A stretch of 64,000 nucleotides of DNA from Stutzerimonas stutzeri (GCF_024451105.1 NZ_JANGEY010000008.1:100106-164105); one strand, 5' to 3'. Counted from the first letter of the stretch, positions 9,260 to 20,480 are shown. Program-made: numbers and translations. The notes: generated by a model from the sequence alone, not told the origin.

Positions 9260-10441
9260 GTGTCCGCCGCCTTCCGTCCGCGCGCCCTCCACCTGCTGCT
9301 CCTGCTGCCGCTCGCCTTGCTGGCCCTCCTGGCCTGGCGCACCTGGCAGGGCCCGCTGCTGCCCGGCTACCGCCTGGAGGCGCGCCCGCTGGTGCAGCGG
9401 GTGGTGGCCAGCGGCGAGGTCAGCAGCCAGTCGCTGGCGCGCATCGGCAGCGAGCTGACCGGGGTGGTCCGCGCCCGCCACGTGCGCGAGGGCGACGCGG
9501 TCAAGCCGGGCGACCTGCTGCTCGAGCTGGACGACGCCGAGCAGCAGGCCCGCCTGGGCGAGGCCGAGGCCGCGCTGCGCCAGCTGCGCGACGCCGAGCG
9601 CCCGCAGGCGCGCGCCGCCCTGCGCGAGGCGCAGAGTCTGCTCGAACGCGCCAGCGGCGAACGCGCACGCCGCGAGGCGCTGTTCGCCCGCCAGCTGCTG
9701 TCCGCCGAGGCCCGCGATCAGGCCCGGCATGCCGAGGTGGCGGCGCGCGCCGCGCGTGACCGCGCGCAGCTGGCCGCCGCGGCGCTGGCCGAGGGCGGCA
9801 GTGCCGAGCAGCAGGCCCGCCAGCGCCTGGAGCAGGCGCGCACGGCACTGGCGCGCACGCGAATCCACGCCCAGGTCGAAGGCACCGTGCAGACCCGCAA
9901 CGTCGAGCCGGGCGACCTGGTGCGCCCCGGCGACATCCTGCTGGAGATCGCCCGTCGCGGCAGCCAGGAAATCCTCCTGCCGCTGGACGAGAAGAACCTC
10001 GCCAGCGTGGCGCTCGGTCAGCGCGCGCAGATCGTCGCCGACGCCTTCCCCGAGCGGGTGCTGGCGGCGCGGGTCGACTACCTGGCCCCGGCGGTCGACC
10101 CGGCGCGCGGCACCCTCGACGTGCACCTGGCGCTCGACGCCCCGGCCGACTTCCTGCGCCAGGGCATGACCGTCTCGGTGAGCATCGAGACCGCGCGCCG
10201 CGAGCGCGCCCTGGTGATCGCCAACGACGCGCTGCAGGCCGTCGCCGGCCCGCGTGCCGAGGTGCTGCGTGTGCGCGCTGGGCGGGTGGAACGCGCGGCG
10301 GTGACCCTCGGCCTGCGCGGCACCGGCCTCAGCGAGGTGCTCGACGGCCTGGCCGAGGGCGATCTGCTGCTCGCCGCCGATGCCACGCCCGGCCAGCGCG
10401 TGCGCCTGCGCGAGCAGCCGCTGCCGGCCGGCGTGGAGTGA
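9260..10441 (+). CDS. ABC exporter periplasmic adaptor (HlyD/MacA/DevB-like)
   Basis: 393 residues. An uncleaved N-terminal anchor (about residues 8-30, ALHLLLLLPLALLALLAW) is followed by a lipoyl half (ELTGVVRARHVREGDAVKPGDLLLELD), a long coiled-coil hairpin rich in Ala, Glu and Arg (about 95-200), and the second lipoyl half (ARTRIHAQVEGTVQTRNVEPGDLVRPGDILLEI). A beta-barrel domain follows. This is the membrane-fusion subunit of an exporter whose permease starts 4 bp after its stop. No outer-membrane factor is encoded nearby, so TolC/OprM-like protein from elsewhere would be required. The GTG/ATG region at 9260 follows an AGGGAGTG ribosome site. The transported substrate is unknown. Confidence 0.88.
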   Translation: MSAAFRPRALHLLLLLPLALLALLAWRTWQGPLLPGYRLEARPLVQRVVASGEVSSQSLARIGSELTGVVRARHVREGDAVKPGDLLLELDDAEQQARLGEAEAALRQLRDAERPQARAALREAQSLLERASGERARREALFARQLLSAEARDQARHAEVAARAARDRAQLAAAALAEGGSAEQQARQRLEQARTALARTRIHAQVEGTVQTRNVEPGDLVRPGDILLEIARRGSQEILLPLDEKNLASVALGQRAQIVADAFPERVLAARVDYLAPAVDPARGTLDVHLALDAPADFLRQGMTVSVSIETARRERALVIANDALQAVAGPRAEVLRVRAGRVERAAVTLGLRGTGLSEVLDGLAEGDLLLAADATPGQRVRLREQPLPAGVE

Positions 10442-10445
10442 GCGC

Positions 10446-11658
<1,213 letters not shown>

Positions 11659-11666
<8 letters not shown>

Positions 11667-12366
11667 ACTCGACCGCGAAGTGCTGCGCCTGGCCGGCCTG
11701 GGCAAGGCCTACAACCCGGGCACGCCGCTGGAGCAGCCGGTGCTGCACGCCATCGACCTGCGCCTCGCGCGCGGCGAGCTGGCCGCGCTGATCGGCCCGT
11801 CCGGCTCGGGCAAGAGCACCCTGCTCAACCTCATCGGCCTGCTCGACACGCCCACCGCCGGCGAGCTGTACCTGCTCGGCCGGCCGACCCGCGAGCTCGA
11901 CGACGGCGCGCGCACCCGCCTGCGCAACGAGGCGATCGGCTTCGTATTCCAGTTCCACCACCTGATCCCGGCGTTCAGCGTGCTGGACAACGTGCTGATG
12001 CCGCTGATGATCCGCCACGGCAGGCCGCGCGCCGAGGACCGCGAGCTGGCCCTCGAGCTGCTCGCCGCGGTCGACCTGGCCGGCTTCGCCGCCCGCAAGT
12101 CCGGTCAGCTCTCCGGCGGCCAGCAGCAGCGGGTGGCGATTGCCCGCGCGCTGGTCACCCGCCCCGCGCTGCTGCTGGCCGACGAGCCGACCGGCAACCT
12201 CGACACCAGGACCGCGGAAAGCGTGTTCGCGCTGTTCCGCCGCTTCAACCGCGAGTTCGGCTGCGCGGTGCTGGTGGTCACCCACGACCCGCGCCTGGCG
12301 GCCGGCTGCGCGCGCACCGTGCAGCTGGTCGACGGACGGATCGTCAGCGACCAGGCCAATGCCTGA
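11659..12366 (+). CDS. ABC exporter ATPase, LolD/MacB/DevA-type
   Basis: 235 residues. All ATPase motifs are intact: Walker [10 protein letters not shown] (46-54), Q-loop [18 protein letters not shown], signature [15 protein letters not shown], Walker [13 protein letters not shown] and H-loop VVTHD. The FQFHHL and EPTGNLD forms are those of the LolD/MacB/FtsE family that works with FtsX-type permeases. The ATG lies within the end of the permease gene (8-bp overlap), so translation is coupled. It is the last gene of the three-gene exporter operon, which converges on the homospermidine synthase gene 19 bp later. Confidence 0.93.
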
Positions 12367-12385
12367 GCAGGCGCACCGATGCCTC

Positions 12386-13804
12386 CTACAGCACGCGGAA
12401 GTTCTTGAACTGCCAGGGATCGTCCTCGTCGAGGTCCTCCTCGAACAGCCGGCCGCGGTCCTCCAGCGGCGTCCAGTCGCTGTACACGCCGACCACCTCG
12501 CCGAGGTAGGGCCGGCAGAAGTCGAGGATTTCCGCGAACGGCATCTCGTCCGGCTCGACCACCCCGCAGCGCGGATTGCGCAGCGCCCAGAGCACCCCGG
12601 CGGCGACCCCCGCGGTCACCTGCAGGCTGGTCGGGCTGTTGGCCGGACAGAGCGCCCGCGCCTGGTCGATGGACAGCCGCGAGCCGTACCAGTAGGCCCC
12701 CTCCTCGTGGCCGAGCAGCAGCACGCCCAGCTCGTCGACTCCGCTGACCAGGCCGTCGCGCAGCAGGCGCTGGCGCGGCTGCAGCCGCCAGTTGCGCCCG
12801 GCCAGCTCGTCCAGCGACAGCACGGTGTCGTCGCAGGGGTGGTAGGCGTAGAGCACGGTCGGCCGGTACTCGGGATGCTCCCCCTCGCCCAGCGTCAGGT
12901 AGTCGGCGATGGAGATCGACTCGCCGTGGGTGATCAGGAAGCCGTGGTAGGGACCGGCCAGCGGCGTCCAGCTGCGCACCCGGGTGGCGGCGCCCGGACG
13001 CTCCAGGTAGATGGCCGCCTGGCTGCCGCCGGGATGGCGACGAGCGTCGGCGGGGAAGTGCCGCTCGTGGCTGCCCCAGCCCAGTTCGGCCGGCTGCAGC
13101 GCCTCGCTGACGAAGCCGGGCACCGACCAGGTGTTGACGAACTCGTCGGGCACCTTGCGCTGCAGGTCGACCTGCCAGTCGCGCTCGGCGATGTGGATGG
13201 CGCGCACGCCCAGGCGCTGGGCCAGCCGCGCCCACTGCACGCGGCTGCGCGGCACCTCCTGCGGGGCACCATGGCCGGCGGCCAGCTCGAGCAGGGCCAT
13301 CTTCACCAGATGCGAGACCAGGCCGGGATTGGCACCGTGGGCCAGCACCGCGGTCGGGTCGGCGGCGCCCGGCCGGCGCAGCGCCAGCGCCGCCTCGCGC
13401 AGGGCGTAGTTGCTGCGCTGCGCCGCCGGCAGGCGACGGTCGACGTAGCCGCCGGCCCAGGGCTCGATGCAGGCGTCCAGGTACAGCGCGCCGCGCGCGC
13501 GGCACAGCTCGATCAGCGCGACGCTGCCGACGTCCACCGACAGGTTGAGCAGGAAGTCGCCCGGCTCGAGCAGCGGCTCGAGCACCGCCCGGTAGTTGTC
13601 CGTGCCGAGCGTCTGCACCCGGTGCTGGATGCCGGCCTGCACGGCCTGCTCGAGGCCGCCGGCATCGGCAGCGAGAATGACGATCTGCGCGGGCGCCAGG
13701 GCGATGTGGCGCAGCAGCAGCGGCAGCACGCCCTGGCCGATGCAGCCGAAGCCGAGCAGGACGAGGCGCCCGGCGAACGCCTGGCGCGGATGCGGAGTGT
13801 CCAA
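12386..13804 (-). CDS. hss: Homospermidine synthase
   Basis: 472 residues, the normal size of bacterial homospermidine synthase (~475). It makes the polyamine sym-homospermidine from putrescine (and spermidine) using NAD+. The N-terminal Rossmann loop is [20 protein letters not shown]. Family blocks are [32 protein letters not shown] (an active-site region conserved in the family), [18 protein letters not shown] and [11 protein letters not shown]. It belongs to the saccharopine dehydrogenase-like fold. It stands alone, with a GGAAGGGGGG ribosome site before the ATG at 13804. No other polyamine gene is adjacent. Confidence 0.92.
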   Translation of the reverse strand: MDTPHPRQAFAGRLVLLGFGCIGQGVLPLLLRHIALAPAQIVILAADAGGLEQAVQAGIQHRVQTLGTDNYRAVLEPLLEPGDFLLNLSVDVGSVALIELCRARGALYLDACIEPWAGGYVDRRLPAAQRSNYALREAALALRRPGAADPTAVLAHGANPGLVSHLVKMALLELAAGHGAPQEVPRSRVQWARLAQRLGVRAIHIAERDWQVDLQRKVPDEFVNTWSVPGFVSEALQPAELGWGSHERHFPADARRHPGGSQAAIYLERPGAATRVRSWTPLAGPYHGFLITHGESISIADYLTLGEGEHPEYRPTVLYAYHPCDDTVLSLDELAGRNWRLQPRQRLLRDGLVSGVDELGVLLLGHEEGAYWYGSRLSIDQARALCPANSPTSLQVTAGVAAGVLWALRNPRCGVVEPDEMPFAEILDFCRPYLGEVVGVYSDWTPLEDRGRLFEEDLDEDDPWQFKNFRVL

Positions 13805-13904
13805 TGGTCGTCCCCCCTTCCTGCACTCTGGGCCTGGGCCTCAGTATAGGAAGCGGGATGCGGGAGCGTGCCGGAGGCCGTCGCGGCGACCGGCACGGGC
13901 AGGC

Positions 13905-14834
13905 TCAGAGCGCGCGCTCGAGTTCCGGCACCGCCTCGAACAGGTCGGCGACCAGGCCGTAGTCGGCGATCTGGAAGATCGGCGCCTCCTCGTCCTTGTT
14001 GATCGCCACGATCACCTTCGAGTCCTTCATCCCGGCCAGGTGCTGGATGGCGCCGCTGATGCCGACGGCGACGTACAGCTGCGGCGCGACGATCTTGCCG
14101 GTCTGGCCGACCTGCAGGTCGTTGGGCACGAAGCCGGCATCGACCGCCGCGCGCGAGGCGCCCACCGCCGCGCCGAGCTTGTCGGCCAGGCCGTGGAGCA
14201 GCTGGAAGTTCTCGCCGCTCTGCAAGCCGCGGCCGCCGGAGACGACGATCTTCGCCGCGGTCAGCTCGGGACGCCCGGACTGCGCCAGCTCGGCGCCGAC
14301 GAAGCAGGAAATCCGGTAGTCCTCGCCACAGGCCAGGCTCTCGATCGCGGCGCTGCCGCCGGTGGCGGCCAGCGCGTCGAAGCCGGTGGCGCGCACGCTG
14401 AGCACCTTGACCGCCGCGCTGGACTGCACGGTGGCGATGGCGTTGCCGGCGTAGATCGGCCGCTGGAAGGTGTCGGCACTGACGACCTTGATGATCTCGG
14501 AGATCTGCTCGACGTCGAGCAGCGCGGCGACCCGCGGCAGCACGTTCTTGCCGTTGCTGGTGGCCGGCGCCAGCACGTGGCTGTAGGCGCGGCCCAGCTC
14601 GGCGAGCAGCGGCGCGAGGTTCTCCGGCAGCTGGTGGGCGTAGGCCGGGGCGTCGGCGAGCAGCACCTTGCTCACCCCGGCGACCTGCGCGGCGGCGGCG
14701 GCCACCGCGGCGCAGCCGTGACCGGCGACCAGCAGGTGGATGTCGCCGCCGATCTGACTGGCGGCGGCGAGGGTGTTCAGAGTGGCCGCGGCCAGCGTGG
14801 CGTTGTCGTGTTCGGCGAGTACCAGGATAGCCAT
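13905..14834 (-). CDS. etfA: Electron transfer flavoprotein alpha subunit
   Basis: 309 residues, the normal size. It holds the FAD of the ETF heterodimer, which takes electrons from acyl-CoA dehydrogenases to ETF:ubiquinone oxidoreductase. The C-terminal FAD domain has the signature [16 protein letters not shown], then [28 protein letters not shown] and [20 protein letters not shown]. The ATG (14832-14834) shares one base with the TGA of etfB. As the last gene of a minus-strand run that includes a Liv transporter and an acyl-CoA synthetase, and near isovaleryl-CoA dehydrogenase, it is plausibly the dedicated electron acceptor of LiuA. Such genera often have a second, general ETF elsewhere. 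Confidence 0.95.
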   Translation of the reverse strand: MAILVLAEHDNATLAAATLNTLAAASQIGGDIHLLVAGHGCAAVAAAAAQVAGVSKVLLADAPAYAHQLPENLAPLLAELGRAYSHVLAPATSNGKNVLPRVAALLDVEQISEIIKVVSADTFQRPIYAGNAIATVQSSAAVKVLSVRATGFDALAATGGSAAIESLACGEDYRISCFVGAELAQSGRPELTAAKIVVSGGRGLQSGENFQLLHGLADKLGAAVGASRAAVDAGFVPNDLQVGQTGKIVAPQLYVAVGISGAIQHLAGMKDSKVIVAINKDEEAPIFQIADYGLVADLFEAVPELERAL

Positions 14835-15583
14835 CAGATCACCTTCGCTTCGTTCTTGAGTTTCTCGACCAGCTCGGCCACCGACCCGACCTTGATGCCG
14901 GCCTGGCGGGCGGCCGGCGCCTCGACCTTGAGCACCTTGACGGTCGAGGCAGTGGACACGCCGAGCGCTTCGGGGGTGAGCACGTCGAGCGGCTTCTTCT
15001 TGGCCTTCATGATGTTCGGCAGGGAGGCGTAGCGCGGCTCGTTGAGGCGCAGGTCGGTGGTGACGATGGCCGGAAGCGCAAGCGCCACGGTCTGCAGCCC
15101 GCCGTCGACCTCGCGGGTCACCTCGAGGCGCTCGCCGGCCAGCTCGACGCGGGAGGCGAAGGTGCCCTGGGCGAAGCCGCAGAGCGCGGCGAGCATCTGC
15201 CCGGTCTGGTTGTTGTCGCTGTCGATGGCCTGCTTGCCGAGGATCACCAGTTGCGGCTGCTCGCGGTCGACCACCGCCTTGAGCAGCTTGGCCACCGCCA
15301 GCGAGCCCAGCTCGGCGTCGCTCTCGACCAGCACGGCGCGGTCGGCGCCGAGCGCCAGGGCGGTGCGCAGCTGCTCCTGGGCGGCCCCCGGACCCACCGA
15401 GACCGCCACGATCTCGCTGGCGATGCCGCGCTCCTTGAGACGCACCGCCTCCTCCACGGCGATCTCGCAGAACGGGTTCATCGCCATCTTGACGTTGGCC
15501 AGCTCGACGCCGGAGCCGTCCGCCCTGACCCGCACCTTGACGTTGTAATCGACTACCCGTTTCACGCACACAAGGATCTTCAT
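14834..15583 (-). CDS. etfB: Electron transfer flavoprotein beta subunit
   Basis: 249 residues, the normal size. The N-terminus [38 protein letters not shown] is unmistakable ETF-beta. The signature segment around [55 protein letters not shown] carries the conserved dehydrogenase-recognition loop ([18 protein letters not shown], with the anchoring leucine). Its stop overlaps the etfA start (TGATG). It starts 16 bp after the end of livM, with an AGGTAAGCG ribosome site, so co-transcription with the transporter genes is likely. Confidence 0.96.
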   Translation of the reverse strand: MKILVCVKRVVDYNVKVRVRADGSGVELANVKMAMNPFCEIAVEEAVRLKERGIASEIVAVSVGPGAAQEQLRTALALGADRAVLVESDAELGSLAVAKLLKAVVDREQPQLVILGKQAIDSDNNQTGQMLAALCGFAQGTFASRVELAGERLEVTREVDGGLQTVALALPAIVTTDLRLNEPRYASLPNIMKAKKKPLDVLTPEALGVSTASTVKVLKVEAPAARQAGIKVGSVAELVEKLKNEAKVI

Positions 15584-15599
15584 CGCTTACCTCTCGTCG

Positions 15600-16613
15600 T
15601 CATTTGAAATTGCGGCGGATCAGCTTCTGCACCCAGCCGACGATGCCGGCGCGGAACAGCAGCACGCAGAGCACGAAGATCACCCCGAGGATCACGTGCA
15701 CCCAGTCGCCCAGCGGGCCGCTGGACAGGTAGCTCTGCAGGGTCACCACCACCCCGGCGCCGACCAGCGGGCCGAGCACGGTGCCGACGCCGCCGAGCAG
15801 GGTCATCAGGATCACCTCGCCGGACATGTGCCAGTGCGCGTCGGTCAGCGAGGCGAGCTGGAACACCACGGTCTTGGTCGCCCCGGCCAGGCCGGTGAGG
15901 GTCGCCGAGATGACGAAGGCCAAGAGCTTGTGGGCGTCGACGTTGTAGCCGAGCGAGATGGCGCGCGGCTCGTTGTCGCGGATCGCCTTGAGCACCTGGC
16001 CGTAGGGCGAGTGGATGGTGCGCTGGATCACCGCGAAGCCGAACACGAACACCGCCAGCACGAAGTAGTACATCGCCAGGTTGCTCTTCAGGTCGATCAG
16101 GCCGAACAGCTCGCCGCGCGGCACGCCCTGCAGGCCGTTCTCGCCGCCGGTGAACGGCGCCTGGACGTAGATGAAGAACACCAGCTGGGCCAGCGCCAGG
16201 GTGATCATCGCGAAGTAGATGCCCTGGCGGCGGATCGCCAGCAGGCCGAAGCCCAGACCGAGCAGCCCCGAGGCCGCCGTGCCGGCGAGGATGCCCAGCT
16301 CGGTGGACAGCCCCGCGTACTGGCTGAGCAGGTGGCCGGTGACGTAGCCGCCGGTGGCGAGGAAGGCCGCATGGCCGAACGACAGCAGCCCCGCGTAGCC
16401 GAGCAGCAGGTTGAAGGCGCAGGCGAACAGGGCGAAGCACAACAGCTTCATCAGGAACACCGGGTACACCGCCAGCGGCGCGACCAGCGCCACGCCGAGC
16501 AGTGCCAGATAGAAGCCCCACTGGCGACGCTGGGCGGCGCGCCGGCGCTCCAGCTCGACGCTGGGCTGGACGACGGCGCTGGCCGCCGCCTGCAGATTTT
16601 CCATGCGCGACAT
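15600..16613 (-). CDS. livM: Branched-chain amino-acid-type ABC permease LivM
   Basis: 337 residues from the chosen start. About 9-10 membrane helices are visible, beginning WGFYLALLGVALVAPLAVYP and LLCFALFACAFNLLLGYAGLLSFGHAAFLATGGY, which is the LivM signature. The cytoplasmic EAA-like loop AIRDNEPRAISLGYNVDAHKLLAF is intact. Two ATGs are available at 16619 and 16613. The AAGGAGG sequence ends one base before the first but sits seven bases before the second, so 16613 is preferred. It follows livH by 2 bp. Together with LivH it forms the membrane channel of the importer. Confidence 0.93.
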   Translation of the reverse strand: MSRMENLQAAASAVVQPSVELERRRAAQRRQWGFYLALLGVALVAPLAVYPVFLMKLLCFALFACAFNLLLGYAGLLSFGHAAFLATGGYVTGHLLSQYAGLSTELGILAGTAASGLLGLGFGLLAIRRQGIYFAMITLALAQLVFFIYVQAPFTGGENGLQGVPRGELFGLIDLKSNLAMYYFVLAVFVFGFAVIQRTIHSPYGQVLKAIRDNEPRAISLGYNVDAHKLLAFVISATLTGLAGATKTVVFQLASLTDAHWHMSGEVILMTLLGGVGTVLGPLVGAGVVVTLQSYLSSGPLGDWVHVILGVIFVLCVLLFRAGIVGWVQKLIRRNFK

Positions 16614-16615
16614 GC

Positions 16616-17503
16616 TCATGCCTCCTTCCCGAACAGTCCCGCAGGACGGACCAGCAGGACGATCACCATCACCAGGAACACCACGGTGCTGGCCGCCTGC
16701 GGATAGAACACCTTGGTCAGACCCTCGATCAGGCCCATGGCCAGGCCGGTGACGATGGCGCCCATGATCGAGCCCATGCCGCCGATCACCACCACGGCGA
16801 ACACCACGATCAGCAGGTTGGCGCCCATGGTCGGGCTGACCGGGTAGATCGGCGCGGCGAGCACCCCGGCGAAGGCGGCCAGGGCCACGCCGTAGCCGTA
16901 GGTCAGGGTGATCAGCAGCGGCACGTTGATGCCGAAGGCCTGCATCAGCTTGGGATTCTCGGTGCCGGCGCGCAGGTAGGAGCCCAGGCGGGTGCGCTCG
17001 ATCATGTACCAGGTGGCGAAGCACACCACCAGCGCGGCCACCACCACCCAGGCGCGGTAGGTGGGCAGGAACATGAAGCCCAGGTTGACGCCGCCCTTGA
17101 GCAGCTCGGGGGTCGGGTAGGAGGCGCCGGACACGCCGAACAGCTTGACGAAGCTGCCCTCGAGGATCAGCGCCAGGCCGAAGGTCAGCAGCAGGCCGTA
17201 GAGGTGGTCCTCGCCGGCGATGCGCCGCAGCAGGTTGCGCTCGATGGCCATGCCGATGGCGCCGACCAAGAGCGGCGAGAGCACCAGCGCCACCCAGTAG
17301 TTGACGCCCAGGTAGTTGAGACCGAGCAGCGCGGCGAAGGCGCCGAGCATGTACAGCGCGCCGTGGGCGAAGTTGATGATGCGCAGCAGGCCGAAGATGA
17401 TCGCCAGGCCCAGGCTGAGCAGCGCGTAGAAGGCGCCGTTGATCAGGCCGAGCAGCAGCTGGCCGAGCAGCACGCCCAGGGGAATACCGAATACCAGAGT
17501 CAT
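16616..17503 (-). CDS. livH: Branched-chain amino-acid-type ABC permease LivH
   Basis: 295 residues, the usual length. The opening LLLGLINGAFYALLSLGLAIIFGLLRIINFAHGALYMLGAFAA is the LivH signature. A second conserved block is IERTRLGSYLRAGTENPKLMQAFGINV (the ATPase-coupling loop), and then GMGSIMGAIVTGLAMGLIEGLTKVFYP. It is the partner of LivM. It lies about 90 bp after the binding-protein gene; that gap contains a GC-rich inverted repeat (CCCGGCCCGCGCGGGCCGGG at 17536-17555), a typical mRNA stabiliser after an abundant binding protein. Confidence 0.93.
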   Translation of the reverse strand: MTLVFGIPLGVLLGQLLLGLINGAFYALLSLGLAIIFGLLRIINFAHGALYMLGAFAALLGLNYLGVNYWVALVLSPLLVGAIGMAIERNLLRRIAGEDHLYGLLLTFGLALILEGSFVKLFGVSGASYPTPELLKGGVNLGFMFLPTYRAWVVVAALVVCFATWYMIERTRLGSYLRAGTENPKLMQAFGINVPLLITLTYGYGVALAAFAGVLAAPIYPVSPTMGANLLIVVFAVVVIGGMGSIMGAIVTGLAMGLIEGLTKVFYPQAASTVVFLVMVIVLLVRPAGLFGKEA

Positions 17504-17595
17504 GATTCACCACCCACAGGAAGTCCGCGGCACCCGGCCCGCGCGGGCCGGGTGGATGGCTCGCTCCCGCGCCGGGCGCGGGAGCCGGCGGTCGA

Positions 17596-18822
17596 TCAGT
17601 TCTGCGCCACCTTGCCGGTCACCAGCTTGCACTGGCTCTCGCTGAGCGGGCGGAACGCCTGCTCGCCGGGGATGGTGCTGACGATCTTGTACAGGTCCCA
17701 CTCGCCCTTGGACTCGGCCGGGCTCTTCACCTGCACCAGGTACATGTCGTGGACCATGCGGCCGTCCTCGCGGATCTTGCCGCCCTTGGCGAACATGTCG
17801 TTGACCGGGGTTTCCGCCATCTTGGCGCGGACGGTCCTGGTGTCGTCGCTGCCGGTGGCCTTGACCGCGTTCAGGTAGTGCATGGTCGCCGAGTAGACGC
17901 CGGCCTGGGCCATGCTCGGCATGCGCTTGAAGCGCTCGTAGTAGCGCTGCGACCAGGCGCGGGTCTCCTCGTTCAGGTCCCAGTACCAGCCGGTGGTCAG
18001 CTGCAGGCCCTGGGTGACCTCCAGGCCCATGGCGTGGATGTCGTTGAGGAACACCACCATGCCGGCCAGTTGCTGACCGGACTGGGTGACGCCGAACTGG
18101 CTGGCGGTCTTCAGCGCGTTGACGGTGTCGGAGCCGGCGTTGGCCAGGGCGACCACCTGGGCCCCGGAGCCCTGGGCCTGGAGAATGTAGGAGGAGAAGT
18201 CGCTGCTCGGGAACGGATGGCGCACCGAGCCGAGCACCTGACCGCCGCCCTCCTTGACCACCTTGGCGATGTCGGCCTCCATCGAGTGGCCGAAGGCGTA
18301 GTCGGCGGTCAGCATGTACCAGCTCTTGCCGCCGTTCTGCAGCATCGCCTTGGCGGTGCCGTTGGCCAGCGCGTAGGTGTCGTAGGTCCAGTGGATGTGA
18401 TTGGGCGAGCAGTACTCGTTGGTGATGCTCGAGGACGCCGCGCCGGAGATCAGCGCCAGCTTGTCGGCCTGCTCGACCACCTTGGTCGCCGCCAGCACCA
18501 CCGAGGTAGCGACCAGACCGGTCACCATGTCGACCTTGCGCTCGTCGATCCACTGGCGCACGGTGTTGGCGCCGACGTCGGGCTTGTTCAGGTCGTCGGC
18601 GCTGAAGACGACGATCTTCTTGCCGTCCACCGTGCCGCCGAAATCCTCCACCGCCATCTTCAGCGCCTCCAGGCCGCCCGGGCCGGCGAGATCGCGGTAG
18701 GTGCCGGACATGTCGGCGAGGTAGCCGATGCGGATCTCGTCGTCGCTGATCTGCGCCTGGGCGGTGCCGGCGATCAGGCTGGAGACGAGCAGAGCGGTTG
18801 CGGTCTTCTGGAATACCTTCAT
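17596..18822 (-). CDS. ABC transporter substrate-binding protein (Liv/urea/aromatic-acid type)
   Basis: 408 residues. The start at 18822 gives a clean Sec signal, MKVFQKTATALLVSSLIAGTAQA, with cleavage before QISDDEIRIG. A GTG four codons upstream is possible. The mature protein has the type-I periplasmic fold: EIRIGYLADMSGTYRDLAGPGGLEALKMAVEDFGG, then VDMVTGLVATSVVLAATKVVEQADKLALISGAASSSITN. It is longer than true LivK (~370 residues) and belongs to the branch often found beside acyl-CoA synthetases, so its ligand may be a short branched or aromatic carboxylate rather than leucine. It sits inside the livGF / livHM operon. Confidence 0.88.
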   Translation of the reverse strand: MKVFQKTATALLVSSLIAGTAQAQISDDEIRIGYLADMSGTYRDLAGPGGLEALKMAVEDFGGTVDGKKIVVFSADDLNKPDVGANTVRQWIDERKVDMVTGLVATSVVLAATKVVEQADKLALISGAASSSITNEYCSPNHIHWTYDTYALANGTAKAMLQNGGKSWYMLTADYAFGHSMEADIAKVVKEGGGQVLGSVRHPFPSSDFSSYILQAQGSGAQVVALANAGSDTVNALKTASQFGVTQSGQQLAGMVVFLNDIHAMGLEVTQGLQLTTGWYWDLNEETRAWSQRYYERFKRMPSMAQAGVYSATMHYLNAVKATGSDDTRTVRAKMAETPVNDMFAKGGKIREDGRMVHDMYLVQVKSPAESKGEWDLYKIVSTIPGEQAFRPLSESQCKLVTGKVAQN

Positions 18823-18927
18823 GTGTTCACCCACTGTTCCATGGTTATTGTTGTGGTACAGACGAGCAGGCCGACGGAACCCCGCCGGCGCTTGAGTGCC
18901 GGACAGGTCCGCGGGGTATTACGGGGT

Positions 18928-19653
18928 TCAGACACCGAGACAGCTGTTGAGCAACTCCTTCTTCGCCGGCAGCTCGGCGGCGCTGATCTCCTCGACGATC
19001 TGGCCGTGTTCCATCAGGTAATGGCGGTCGGCCAAGGGCGCGGCGAAGCGGAAGTTCTGCTCCACCAGGACGATGGTCAGGCCCTTGTCCTTGAGCTTGA
19101 GCAGCACCTCGCCGAGCTTCTGCACGATCACCGGGGCCAGGCCCTCGGTGATCTCGTCGAGCAGCAGCAGGTTGGCGCCGGTGCGCAGGATGCGCGCCAT
19201 GGCCAGCATCTGCTGCTCGCCGCCGGACAGCCGGGTACCCTGGCTGAAGCGGCGCTCGTAGAGGTTGGGGAACATCTCGTAGATCTCGTCGAGGCTCATC
19301 CCGCCGCTGCGCACGGTGGGCGGCAGCAGCAGGTTCTCCTCGACGTTGAGGCTGGCGAAGATGCCACGTTCCTCCGGGCAGTAGCCGACCCCCAGGCGCG
19401 GAATCAGGTGCGCGGCGCTGGCGATGGTCTCGTTGCCGTTGATCATGATCGAGCCGGTGCGCCGGCCGACCAGGTTCATGATCGCGCGCAGGGTGGTGGT
19501 GCGCCCGGCGCCGTTGCGGCCGAGCAGGGTCACCAGCTCGCCGCGGCGCACCAAGAGGTCGATGCCGTGGAGGATGTGCGACTCGCCGTAGAAGGCATGC
19601 AGGTCGCTGATGCGCAGCTGTTCGAAATCCGGATTGGTGTGCAGGCTGGTCAT
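18928..19653 (-). CDS. livF: Liv-type ABC ATPase LivF with an Arg-substituted Walker A
   Basis: 241 residues, normal for LivF. Motifs are Walker A GRNGAGRTTT (45-54), signature LSGGEQQMLAMARIL, Walker B NLLLLDEITEGLAP and H-loop VLVEQN. The nearly invariant Walker A lysine is arginine at position 51 (codon CGC, read directly on the minus strand), while its partner ATPase LivG keeps lysine. Either this site hydrolyses ATP weakly and the heterodimer depends on LivG, or the arginine is tolerated in this subfamily. The start codon overlaps the livG stop (ATGA, 19650-19653). Everything else about the protein looks functional. Confidence 0.92.
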   Translation of the reverse strand: MTSLHTNPDFEQLRISDLHAFYGESHILHGIDLLVRRGELVTLLGRNGAGRTTTLRAIMNLVGRRTGSIMINGNETIASAAHLIPRLGVGYCPEERGIFASLNVEENLLLPPTVRSGGMSLDEIYEMFPNLYERRFSQGTRLSGGEQQMLAMARILRTGANLLLLDEITEGLAPVIVQKLGEVLLKLKDKGLTIVLVEQNFRFAAPLADRHYLMEHGQIVEEISAAELPAKKELLNSCLGV

Positions 19654-20423
19654 GCGTGGGCCTCCTCGGCGGCGGCCTCGCTGCCGAGGTACGCCTCGCG
19701 TACCTGCGGGTTGGCGGAGACGCTGGCGTAGTCGCCCTCGGCGAGGATCGAGCCGCGCGCCAGCACGGTGAGGCGGTCGCACAGGCGGCTGACCACGCTG
19801 AGGTTGTGCTCGACCATCACCACGGTGCGGCCGACCGCGGCGCGGCGTACCAGGTCGACTACCATGTCGACGTCCTCGTGGCCCATGCCCTGGGTCGGCT
19901 CGTCGAGCAGCAGCACCCTGGGCTCCAGCGCCAGGGTGGTGGCCAGTTCGAGGGCGCGCTTGCGGCCGTAGGGCAGCTCGACGGTCAGGGTGTCGGCGAA
20001 CGACAGCAGGTCGACCTCGCCGAGCAGCTGTTCGGCACGCTCGTTGAGCGCATCCAGGCAACGCACCGGCTTCCAGAAGTGGAAGGAGTTGCCCTCGCGC
20101 TGCTGCAGCGCCACGCGCACGTTGTCGCGCACGCTCATGTGGCCGAACACCGCGGAGATCTGGAAGGAGCGCACCAGCCCCTGACGGGCGATCTCGTTGG
20201 GCTTCAGGCCGGTGATCGGCTTGCCGTAGTAGAGGATCTCGCCGCGGGTCGGGGTGAGGAACTTGGTGAGCAGGTTGAAGACGGTGGTCTTGCCGGCCCC
20301 GTTGGGACCGATCAGCGCGTGGATGTGGCCCTTCTGCACACGCAGATCGACCGAATCCACCGCGGTGAAGCCGCGGAATTCCTTGGTCAGGCCGCGTGTT
20401 TCCAGCACGAACTCTGGTGCCAT
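19650..20423 (-). CDS. livG: Liv-type ABC ATPase LivG
   Basis: 257 residues. Walker A is GPNGAGKTTVFN (39-50), the signature is the LivG-specific LPYGRKRALELATTL, Walker B is VLLLDEPTQGMG, and VVMVEHNLSVVSRLCDRLTVLARG is the H-loop segment. It ends with EAYLGSEAAAEEAHA. It is the first transporter gene after the motif at 20481-20496 and probably heads the livGF-binding protein-livHM-etfBA transcript. The ATG at 20423 follows a GAGGG ribosome site. Confidence 0.94.
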   Translation of the reverse strand: MAPEFVLETRGLTKEFRGFTAVDSVDLRVQKGHIHALIGPNGAGKTTVFNLLTKFLTPTRGEILYYGKPITGLKPNEIARQGLVRSFQISAVFGHMSVRDNVRVALQQREGNSFHFWKPVRCLDALNERAEQLLGEVDLLSFADTLTVELPYGRKRALELATTLALEPRVLLLDEPTQGMGHEDVDMVVDLVRRAAVGRTVVMVEHNLSVVSRLCDRLTVLARGSILAEGDYASVSANPQVREAYLGSEAAAEEAHA

Positions 20424-20480
20424 GGGGTGCCCTCTAACCTTGATTGTTTTTGTTGGACGAGGTGCAGGCCGGGGAAGCCT

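Noticed and set aside
12140..13849. 569-codon plus frame opposite homospermidine synthase
   Set aside because: Antisense to a gene with clear family blocks.
15600..17513. Long minus frame seeming to extend LivM
   Set aside because: The upstream part is another frame of livH. The ribosome site fixes the start at 16613.
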